The position numbers were made by a program, and so were the translations under genes. A stretch of DNA of 22,121 nucleotides, taken from NCBI GenBank assembly GCA_964576115.1, contig CAZNUA010000040.1:1-22121 (forward strand). Reading direction: 5' to 3'. Origin of the DNA: CAYSYY01 sp964576115 [NCBI: uncultured Gemmatimonadota bacterium]. Its GTDB lineage: Bacteria > Blakebacterota > Blakebacteria > Blakebacterales. Positions 8,556 through 17,875 of the stretch are shown one piece after another (position 1 is the stretch's first letter; every line of letters begins with the position of its first letter). The notes under the pieces are model-generated. The model ran no database searches. It was not told the DNA's origin and was given only the letters and a program-made list of their open reading frames with translations.

Positions 8556-8570
8556 CCGGTTGCATCGGAT
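8556..8570 (-). repeat. Inverted partial copy of the 44-bp repeat
   Basis: On the minus strand this reads ATCCGATGCAACCGG. It matches the ATCCG(G/A)ATGCAACC core of the 44-bp direct repeats that begin at 8624, with a one-base gap. Pairing between this copy and the downstream copies could form a long hairpin in DNA or RNA. Confidence 0.5.
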
Positions 8571-8623
8571 CGAACTGGATCGAATCACACCGGGCGAAGA
8601 AAATCCGATGGAGCACAACCTGC

Positions 8624-8729
8624 CCGGATGCAACCTGATCGAGTGAAGCACGATCGATTGAATCTATCCGGATGCAATCTGACCGAGTGAAGCGCGATCG
8701 ATTGAATCTATCCGAATGCAACCTGACCG
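8624..8729 (+). repeat. 44-bp tandem repeat, 2.4 copies
   Basis: Unit 1 (8624-8667) and unit 2 (8668-8711) begin CCGGATGCAA and end GATTGAATCTAT. They differ at only three of 44 positions, all transitions. A partial third unit (8712-8729) carries the first 18 bases with two changes from unit 1. The period is not a multiple of three and the repeat is not coding. It sits just upstream of the inverted repeat and TATATC element before padR. Confidence 0.85.
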
Positions 8730-8743
8730 GAGCAGAGTTCGTA

Positions 8744-8777
8744 TATCTGGTCACGCAATATATCATCAGACCAGATA
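8744..8777. promoter_or_regulatory. 9-bp inverted repeat around the probable padR promoter
   Basis: The arms TATCTGGTC (8744-8752) and GACCAGATA (8769-8777) are exact reverse complements separated by 16 bases. The spacer holds ATATATCATCA, a possible -10 element. The position, about 100 bases before the padR start, suits an autoregulatory site, as PadR proteins commonly repress their own promoters. Which protein binds is inferred. Confidence 0.5.
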
Positions 8778-8879
8778 CCGGGCGGGATTCCCCGGCGAAC
8801 CGTGGCCCGGCAACACCCTGTCCCTGCGGGGAACGCGGTGCCGGGGAACGCGGTGCAAGGATCGCGGAAGGAGCCGGCG

Positions 8880-9212
8880 ATGTTCACACCGGAACAGAAG
8901 AAAGGCAGCGTCGAACTCCTGGTCCTGACGATGCTCGACGAGGAGCCCCGGCACGGCTACGACATCGGCAAGCGCATCGAACTGCGCTCGGGGGGCCGGC
9001 TGACCTTCAACCCCTCGACCCTCTACCCCGTTCTCTACCGCATGGAAAACCAGGGGTGGATCAAGGGAGTCTGGGTCGAGAAGGAAGGCAAGCGCCGCCG
9101 CTGCTACTACCACCTGACCACCGACGGCAAGAAGATCCTGGCCGAGAAGGTCAAAGGCTGGCAGGAGTTCACCGACGCCGTCAACGAGGCTATCGGACTG
9201 AGTAATGCCTGA
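8880..9212 (+). CDS. PadR-family transcriptional regulator
   Basis: This is a 110-residue winged-helix repressor, the normal length of the short PadR (PadR-s1 / LmrR-like) class. The pattern is diagnostic: KGSVELLVLTMLDEEPRHGYDI, then FNPSTLYPVLYRMENQGWI (recognition helix, about residues 45-63), the wing WVEKEGKRRRCYYHLTTDGKK and a C-terminal dimerisation helix (about 85-105). I chose ATG 8880, with AAGGAG eight bases upstream; an in-frame ATG at 8802 would add unrelated residues. PadR proteins usually repress export or resistance genes and respond to small ligands. Likely targets here are the neighbouring genes: the ABC-2 operon, the secreted protein or the ADOP permeases. PadR-ADOP association is established for the family, but the specific targets are inference. 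Confidence 0.93.
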   Translation: MFTPEQKKGSVELLVLTMLDEEPRHGYDIGKRIELRSGGRLTFNPSTLYPVLYRMENQGWIKGVWVEKEGKRRRCYYHLTTDGKKILAEKVKGWQEFTDAVNEAIGLSNA

Positions 9213-9250
9213 ACTGCGCGGACCGGGATAAAGCGGCAGCGGTGCGAACC

Positions 9251-9270
9251 GGGGCGGCGTTCCGGCCGCC

Positions 9271-9272
<2 letters not shown>
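9251..9272. terminator. Stem-loop between convergent padR and beta-galactosidase genes
   Basis: GGGGCGGC (9251-9258) pairs with GCCGCCTC (9265-9272) around a six-base loop, giving eight pairs including one G-U. It overlaps the last codon region of the beta-galactosidase gene and lies 38 bases after the padR stop. Neither side has a T-tract, so a bidirectional terminator role is only plausible. Confidence 0.4.
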
Positions 9273-12583
<3,311 letters not shown>

Positions 12584-13771
12584 TCAGGGCCAGATGACCG
12601 AGTAACGCCTGGCCGAGGTCACATAGTCGGTGTCCAGCAACCAGAGATCTCCCGAGGGAGTGAACCTGATACGGGTGGCCGGCTCAGCCAGCGGGATTGC
12701 CGCCAGCAGCTCTCCGGAGGCACTGAAAACCTCGAGCCGGATCAGCTCTTCGAACTCGCCCTCCTCCTCGCGTTCCTCCCGCTCGGCCTGATCCACCAGG
12801 TAGGTGAGAACCCAGATTCTGCCGGCCGGATCGAAAGCCACATCGATCGAGATCGGATCGGCGCTCACAGCCAGCGACACGCGGACTTCGCCGCCGTCGG
12901 GGGAACGTTCCTGCTGTAAATCGGCGGAAGGTTCGACGGGATTGAAAGCCAGCCCCCGGTTGAAGACGAGTTCAGGTTCGCCCGAAGCGGCGTCATAGAC
13001 ATGTATCTCGTCGAAGAACCGCGGCGCGACCGCAATGCGCCCCTCCGGACTCCAGGCCAGCGAGATCTGGTTGAGGATGTTGGCCAGATGCTGATCCTCA
13101 CTCGTCCACCGCTCACCGAAAGAACGGAGTACCGCCCCGTCCTCGTCCACGATATCGATCAGCATCGATTCTCCGCGATCCATCCCTTCGGTCCCCTCGG
13201 GGGCGAAGGGCAGGACCGGGGGAGCGGGCTGGATGTATTCGCCTGGTACGGTCGGGATCCGACCGACGGCACCGCCGATGATGATGATCATGTTCCCCCC
13301 GCCCATACCTTCGGAACGCAGGAACTCCCCTTCCTTTGTAAACCAGGTCGTTCGCTGACTCTGCATGTCGGGCACGACCAGCTCGCCCTCCCACGACATG
13401 AAGGCCATGGCGGGAGCCATGATTTCACCCGGCCCCGAACCTTCTCTTCCTATCCGACGCAGGAAATTCCCGTCGCGATCGAAAACGAGGATGCTGTGGT
13501 GACTGCCGTCGGGCACATAGACGTTGCCGTCGGTATCGAAGAAGAGGTTGGTGGGTCGGAAGAAAGCCTGTTCCTCAGGCCCCTCGAGACCGATTTCGAC
13601 TTCCTTGACGAGTTCGGGGGTACCCCTGGCCGGCGCCCGGAAGCGGTTGTGCACCACATCGGGTTGCTGAGCCGCCAGAGCAGCCGTGCTGCCGGTAGAG
13701 AGGATGAGCATGATCACCGTCATACCGGCCGGTGCGATCGTGCTCGAACCCCACCATCCGCTGAGTCTCAT
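12584..13771 (-). CDS. Secreted six-bladed beta-propeller (NHL-like) protein
   Basis: This is a protein of about 395 residues with a signal peptide (hydrophobic MTVIMLILSTGSTAALAA, cleavage before QQPD). Its repeated blades have the NHL / 6-bladed propeller pattern: FFRPTNLFFDTDGNVYVPDGSHHSILVFDRDGNFLRRIG, then GELVVPDMQSQRTTWFTKEGEFLRSEG, SLAWSPEGRIAVAPRFFDEIHVYDAASGE, VAFDPAGRIWVLTYL and IRFTPSGDLWLLDTDY. A glycine- and isoleucine-rich insertion (GGGNMIIIIGG) and an acidic stretch (EREEREEEGEFEEL) interrupt the blades. Such proteins usually bind ligands or partner proteins outside the cytoplasm, and no catalytic motif is evident. I chose ATG 13771 (AGGAG eight bases upstream); an adjoining GTG at 13774 is equally in frame. 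The function is unassigned beyond the fold. Confidence 0.82.
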   Translation of the reverse strand: MRLSGWWGSSTIAPAGMTVIMLILSTGSTAALAAQQPDVVHNRFRAPARGTPELVKEVEIGLEGPEEQAFFRPTNLFFDTDGNVYVPDGSHHSILVFDRDGNFLRRIGREGSGPGEIMAPAMAFMSWEGELVVPDMQSQRTTWFTKEGEFLRSEGMGGGNMIIIIGGAVGRIPTVPGEYIQPAPPVLPFAPEGTEGMDRGESMLIDIVDEDGAVLRSFGERWTSEDQHLANILNQISLAWSPEGRIAVAPRFFDEIHVYDAASGEPELVFNRGLAFNPVEPSADLQQERSPDGGEVRVSLAVSADPISIDVAFDPAGRIWVLTYLVDQAEREEREEEGEFEELIRLEVFSASGELLAAIPLAEPATRIRFTPSGDLWLLDTDYVTSARRYSVIWP

Positions 13772-13850
13772 CACGTCATCTCCTGTTGAGTATCTGCCGG
13801 GCGTCTTCTAGTACAAACCTGCGCAGGATTTGTTCGCGGCAACCTGACCC

Positions 13851-13877
13851 CGGAACCCCGAAATTGCGGGGAATCCG
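13851..13877. terminator. Hairpin downstream of the PP-loop gene
   Basis: CCCCG (13856-13860) and CGGGG (13867-13871) pair around AAATTG. Flanking CGGA and TCCG extend the stem after a small internal loop. It lies just past the 3' end of the PP-loop gene and before the propeller gene start. There is no T-tract on the minus strand, so it may be a terminator, an attenuator or an mRNA-stabilising hairpin. Confidence 0.4.
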
Positions 13878-13895
13878 CCCGACGCTCACCCCGGC

Positions 13896-14870
13896 TCAGT
13901 CTGCCGCACCGGCGGAGCCGATCTCGCTTTCGATACGTTCGATGATGAAGGGAATCTTCTCGCGTGAGAAGTCCACCCCGAGTTTTTCGAGCTCGGCCTG
14001 CGGCCGAAGCTGCATAAAGACTCCGCGGGCATAGATGTTGTGCTGGACCATGAAGTTACACCAATCCTGATAGGTAAAATCGTACCGCGGGAACTTGGTG
14101 TGCCTGATCGTTGTCAGACCCATCTCGTAGAGGACTTCGTCGGTGTTCTCGATATAAAAGGCCGGCGAGGGCAGCAGCTGCTGACCGAACCGCTCGAAGA
14201 GGGGTTCGAGGATCTGCTTGCGCACGCTCACCATCTGGCCGATCCAGACGCCGGCGCCTTCCATATGGGCGCCCGAGGTTGTGTACCTGATGCCGTGTTC
14301 GGCATTGAACACGATCGCCGCGGCATGCATGCCCAGCTTGCAGGGCCCGCAGAAGAGCTGGGCGAAGAGGCCGTATTTGTCCAGACACTCCTTGAGCTTT
14401 TCGTTGTAGATGGCCTGACAGAATTCGTCTACATCAATGAAATGATGCTCGATCTTTTCGGGTCCGTAGATGTCCTGCAGCGTACGGACGTTGATTTTCG
14501 GGGGTTCCCCATCGTGCGTGCCCAGGTGGGCGAAGGTCAGCAGATGTACTTTGCGGAAACGTCCGGCCAGCTGGTATGCGGAGTAGGTGGAATCGGCCCC
14601 ACCGGAGTAGAGCACCGAAATCTCTTCGGATTCCGCATCCGGGATCTCGGCGTACACACCTGGAGCGGCCTCAGTGTCCACGCTCAGTCCCTGCTGGATG
14701 TTGCCGGTCGCAATCGCCAGCCGCTGCAGCGCCCCGACCATTTTGAGCATCGGGTGCAGTACCCGCCAGATCGCTCCGGCCAGGATATCCTTCTGTTTCA
14801 GGGGCAGAAGGCGGAACAAATGGGACAGCACGAAACAGACCGGCACGACCGCGATTCTGATGATCCGCAT
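13896..14870 (-). CDS. PP-loop ATP pyrophosphatase family protein with CGPC motif
   Basis: This 324-residue protein has the PP-loop signature VLYSGGADSTYSAY (SGGADS at about 89-94). The loop binds ATP and activates a carbonyl substrate by adenylation before amidation or thiolation. A CGPCKLGMHA motif (Cys174, Cys177) and TTSGAHMEGAG follow, recalling the Cys-pair PP-loop enzymes (ExsB/QueC, TtcA and sugar amidotransferase WbpG groups). It fits none of these clearly by eye. The first 50 residues are hydrophobic and basic (IIRIAVVPVCFVLSHLFRLLPL) and could attach it to the membrane. Start ATG 14870 has AAGGGAG about four bases upstream. It is divergent from an asparagine-synthetase-like gene that uses the same adenylation chemistry. 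A role in modifying a surface glycan or precursor is inference. Confidence 0.75.
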   Translation of the reverse strand: MRIIRIAVVPVCFVLSHLFRLLPLKQKDILAGAIWRVLHPMLKMVGALQRLAIATGNIQQGLSVDTEAAPGVYAEIPDAESEEISVLYSGGADSTYSAYQLAGRFRKVHLLTFAHLGTHDGEPPKINVRTLQDIYGPEKIEHHFIDVDEFCQAIYNEKLKECLDKYGLFAQLFCGPCKLGMHAAAIVFNAEHGIRYTTSGAHMEGAGVWIGQMVSVRKQILEPLFERFGQQLLPSPAFYIENTDEVLYEMGLTTIRHTKFPRYDFTYQDWCNFMVQHNIYARGVFMQLRPQAELEKLGVDFSREKIPFIIERIESEIGSAGAAD

Positions 14871-14896
14871 GGGCTCCCTTCTCTCGCGCGCCCCTC

Positions 14897-14926
14897 ATTC
14901 AATCATCGGGCCTTCTCGAGTGTCAA
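14897..14926 (-). promoter_or_regulatory. Sigma-70-like promoter of the PP-loop gene
   Basis: On the minus strand a perfect TTGACA (14926-14921) is followed after 18 bases by TTGAAT (14902-14897), which has four of six matches to TATAAT. Transcription would start near 14890, leaving a leader of about 20 bases that contains the AAGGGAG ribosome binding site. Confidence 0.55.
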
Positions 14927-14985
14927 TATAGGAGTACCAACGAATTCCCGGACCCGGTTTTCCCGACGATTTCGATCCCGGTTGC

Positions 14986-14994
14986 TGGTAGAAT
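14986..14994 (+). promoter_or_regulatory. Extended -10 promoter of the asnB-like operon
   Basis: TGGTAGAAT combines an extended TGn element with TAGAAT, five of six matches to TATAAT. No good -35 is visible, which is usual for extended -10 promoters. The start site would be about 45-50 bases before ATG 15050. Confidence 0.5.
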
Positions 14995-15049
14995 GATCCG
15001 GCGGTACCCTGACCGACCTGTGTTTCTCCGAGCCGGCGGTGCCTGACGA

Positions 15050-16918
15050 ATGTGCGGAATTTTCGGACAGATCTCGCTCACGGGGGGTGAACCCGACCCG
15101 AGGGTTCTGGAACGGGCTCTTGCCCGCCTGGAGCACCGCGGCCCCGACGACGCCGGTACCCACCGGGACGGTCCGCTCGTCATGGGTGCGCGCCGGCTGG
15201 CTGTCGTCGATATCGCCGGCGGGCACCAGCCCCTGGCCAACGAAGCGGGTACGGTCTGGGTGGTCTTCAACGGCGAGATATACAACGACTCCGATTTGCG
15301 CGAGGAGCTGCGGGAACAGGGTCACACGTTCAGAACCCGGTGCGACACCGAGGTTCTGGTGCATCTCTACGAGAACGATCCCGACCACTTCCTCGACCGT
15401 CTGAACGGGATGTTCGCCCTGGCCCTGTGGGACGCCGAACGCAGGCGCCTGGTTCTGGCCCGCGACAGGGTCGGGCTGAAACCGCTCTTCATCGCCGAAT
15501 GGGAAGGCAGTCTCTATTTCGCCTCGGAGATGAAAGCCATTCTGGACGTACCCGGATTCGAACGGTCCTGGGACTACGAAGCCATCGATCATTATTTCTC
15601 TTTTTATTATCCCAACGCCCCGGCCACCCTGTACCGACGGATCCGCCGGATCATGCCCGGCGAATGCGTGCGGGTCGAAGGGGGCCGGGTAACCCACCGG
15701 CAGTACTGGAATCTGCGCTATGAAACCGATCGGGGACTGCGCAACGACGACATGGTCCCCGCCTTTCACTCCCTGCTCGAAGACGCGGTGAAGCGGCACC
15801 TCAGGAGCGAGGTGCCCGCGGGCGTGTTTCTTTCCGGGGGGCTCGATTCGGCGAGCCTGGTGGCGGTGATGTCCCGTTTCGTGGACCGCGTGCGCACCTA
15901 TACCGTCGGGTACGAAGAGACCTCGTACAGCGAGTTCGCCACAGCCCGCAGTGTGAGCGAGCGTTTCGGGACCGATCACCACGAATGTCTTCTCACTCCC
16001 GACCTGGTGCGGGAGAATCTCCCGGCCGTCATCAGACAACTCGACGAACCGCACGGTGACTGGACTTATCTGGCCCACAGCTGGCTTTCCCGCTTCTCGG
16101 CTCAGGACGGCGTGACCGTCGTTTTCGCCGGCACGGGAGGAGATGAGCTCTTCGGCGGGTATCCGACCTATGTCGCCGCCCGGCTGGCCCGGCTGTACCG
16201 ACTCCTTCCCGCAGTCCTGCGCCGGGGCTTCATCGAACGGCTCGTCGCCCGCCTGCCAACCTCGTATCGACGGATGTCCTTTGACTTCAAAGCCAAATCC
16301 TTCGTTGCGGGGGCCTCTCTGGAACCCGAACGGGCCCACCTGCGCTTCAAGGAGATATTCACGCCCGCGCAGCGGGCGGCTCTCTTTACCACCGCCATGA
16401 AAGAGGCCATCGGAGTCTCCGACAGTTTCGATGTTTTCGCCCGGCACCTGGCGATGATTCACGAACCCGAGCTCATCAACCGGCTCATGTATCTCGATTT
16501 CAGAACCTTTTTGCCCGACGGCACTCTCTACCCGATCGACATCGTGACCTCGGCGCACTCCCAGGAATGCCGGGCGCCGCTGCTGGACACCGAACTGGTT
16601 GATTTCGCCGCCCGGGTTCCCTGGCGCTGGAAACTGCACGGTTCCACGACCAAGTACCTCATCCGCCGGGCCATGAAGGACAGCCTGCCCCGGGAATGCA
16701 TCCGCATGCCCAAGAAGGGATTTCTGCTGCCGAGCGGTCCCTGGCTGCGTCAACCGCTGTACGAGTTCGCCCGTCAGATAATCGGAGACTGCACCCGTCA
16801 CGACGATCTGCTCGAGCGAAAGGAAATGGAGCGACTGCTCTCGGAACACCGGGACGGTCGGGCCGATCATACCCGCCGGCTGACCTGTCTGCTGGCATTT
16901 CTTCTCTGGGCCGATTGA
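15050..16918 (+). CDS. asnB: Glutamine-dependent asparagine synthetase-like amidotransferase
   Basis: This 622-residue enzyme has two domains. The N-terminal class II glutamine amidotransferase (about residues 2-200) begins MCGIFGQIS with nucleophile Cys2 and keeps RLAVVDIAGGHQPL, FNGEIYND and CDTEVLVHLYE. The C-terminal synthetase domain has the PP-loop FLSGGLDSASLV (about 260-271), FAGTGGDELFGGYPTY and QECRAPLLDTELVDFA. It transfers glutamine-derived ammonia to an adenylated carboxylate: aspartate in AsnB, other substrates in amidotransferases of polysaccharide or exosortase loci. The ATG is fixed by the need for Cys at position 2; the ribosome binding site is poor. The stop overlaps the next start (TGATG at 16916-16920). 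Linkage to glycosyltransferase and DUF2723 genes suggests a glycan role rather than plain asparagine supply, but that cannot be decided from sequence. Confidence 0.93.
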   Translation: MCGIFGQISLTGGEPDPRVLERALARLEHRGPDDAGTHRDGPLVMGARRLAVVDIAGGHQPLANEAGTVWVVFNGEIYNDSDLREELREQGHTFRTRCDTEVLVHLYENDPDHFLDRLNGMFALALWDAERRRLVLARDRVGLKPLFIAEWEGSLYFASEMKAILDVPGFERSWDYEAIDHYFSFYYPNAPATLYRRIRRIMPGECVRVEGGRVTHRQYWNLRYETDRGLRNDDMVPAFHSLLEDAVKRHLRSEVPAGVFLSGGLDSASLVAVMSRFVDRVRTYTVGYEETSYSEFATARSVSERFGTDHHECLLTPDLVRENLPAVIRQLDEPHGDWTYLAHSWLSRFSAQDGVTVVFAGTGGDELFGGYPTYVAARLARLYRLLPAVLRRGFIERLVARLPTSYRRMSFDFKAKSFVAGASLEPERAHLRFKEIFTPAQRAALFTTAMKEAIGVSDSFDVFARHLAMIHEPELINRLMYLDFRTFLPDGTLYPIDIVTSAHSQECRAPLLDTELVDFAARVPWRWKLHGSTTKYLIRRAMKDSLPRECIRMPKKGFLLPSGPWLRQPLYEFARQIIGDCTRHDDLLERKEMERLLSEHRDGRADHTRRLTCLLAFLLWAD

Positions 16919-17847
16919 TGGAAGGGGAGATTCGACATACATTGGATGCCATGAGTGAACAACCTGTCAGCGTCGTACTTCCCGCCTTCAACGAAGCAGC
17001 CACGCTCGCAGAAGACCTCGCGGCGATCAGAGAGGCTTTCTCCGGGACAGGTATCGCCTACGAGTTGATCGTCGTGGATGACGGATCGACCGACGAAACC
17101 GCTTCGATTGCAGCCGGGATGCCGGATGTCCGTCTGATCCAGCACGAGTTCAACCGCGGTGTGGGAGCCGCACGAATGACGGGTATCAGAGCGGCCGAAC
17201 ACGAATGGATCGTCACCACCGATACCGACGGTACTTACCCGAACCACGAGATGCCGCGCCTGGTCCGGCTGCTGGCCGATTACGACATGGTCATCGGAGC
17301 CCGGACCGGTTCCAATGTGGCCCGCTCGTGGATCCGGGCTCCGATCAAATGGCTGATCAGGATGCTGGCCTCGTACCTGGCCCAGAGGCGCATCCCCGAC
17401 CTGAATTCCGGCCTGCGGGCTTTCCGGAAAACCGAGGCGCTGAAATTCTTCTACCTGCTGCCCGAATCGCACAGCTGGGAGAGCACGATCACACTCGCCT
17501 TCCTGACCAACCGGCGGCGCGTGAAGTTCGTCAGCGTGGACTACTACCAGCGCCGGGGGGGACGTTCCAGCTTCCATCCCCTGGTCGACACCAACAACTA
17601 CCTCCAGCTCGTGATCCGGACGATCATGTATTTCCGGCCCCTGCGGATATTCCTGCCCTTGAGCCTGATCATCTTTGCCGTCGGCGCAATCAAGACCATC
17701 AGCGACTGGATCATCTTTCGCGACATCGGCGGAGCGGATGTCATCATCATCCTGTTCGCCATCGTGATCGCGGTAGCCGGACTGCTCGCCGATCTGATGG
17801 TCGTCCTGCATCGCAAGCAGGATGCGGCGGAAGATCTGCACCCCTGA
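16918..17847 (+). CDS. GT2 family glycosyltransferase with two C-terminal TM helices (DPM1/GtrB-like)
   Basis: This 309-residue membrane-associated glycosyltransferase probably moves a sugar from a nucleotide donor to a polyprenyl phosphate. The GT-A fold is visible in VSVVLPAFNEAATLAEDLAAI, VDDGSTDET (about residues 53-61), NRGVGAARMTGI and TDTDGTYP (DxD-type metal site, about 101-108). Two helices, about 244-262 and 273-296, match the polyprenyl-phosphate mannosyl/glucosyl synthase subgroup. I chose ATG 16918 because it overlaps the asnB stop in TGATG. ATG 16951 (MSEQPVSV) is the alternative and would remove 11 residues without loss of domain. Co-transcription with the DUF2723 gene fits a polyprenyl-sugar donor pathway feeding a membrane glycosyltransferase, which is inference. 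Confidence 0.9.
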   Translation: MEGEIRHTLDAMSEQPVSVVLPAFNEAATLAEDLAAIREAFSGTGIAYELIVVDDGSTDETASIAAGMPDVRLIQHEFNRGVGAARMTGIRAAEHEWIVTTDTDGTYPNHEMPRLVRLLADYDMVIGARTGSNVARSWIRAPIKWLIRMLASYLAQRRIPDLNSGLRAFRKTEALKFFYLLPESHSWESTITLAFLTNRRRVKFVSVDYYQRRGGRSSFHPLVDTNNYLQLVIRTIMYFRPLRIFLPLSLIIFAVGAIKTISDWIIFRDIGGADVIIILFAIVIAVAGLLADLMVVLHRKQDAAEDLHP

Positions 17848-17875
17848 GCGTGTTCCGGAACGAAGGAAACAGGAT

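Larger units (their letters stand above)
8496..8879. other. 384-bp divergent intergenic region with repeats and promoter-like elements
   Basis: This spacer between the secreted protein gene (minus) and padR (plus) is clearly less GC-rich than its surroundings. It holds two copies and a partial third of a 44-bp direct repeat, a reverse-oriented fragment of the same motif, a 9-bp inverted repeat, and TATATC-like elements near both gene starts. Open frames across it are short, repetitive and have no family resemblance. The last 60 bases before padR are GC-rich and hold a short direct repeat, GGGGAACGCGGTGC. Confidence 0.6.

Noticed and set aside
8624-8729. A CRISPR array
   Set aside because: The 44-bp units are directly adjacent without unique spacers, there are only about two copies, and no cas gene is nearby.
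8524-8766. An 80-codon frame across the repeat region
   Set aside because: Its repetitive sequence simply reflects the 44-bp repeats, whose period is not a multiple of three. There is no ribosome binding site or family resemblance.
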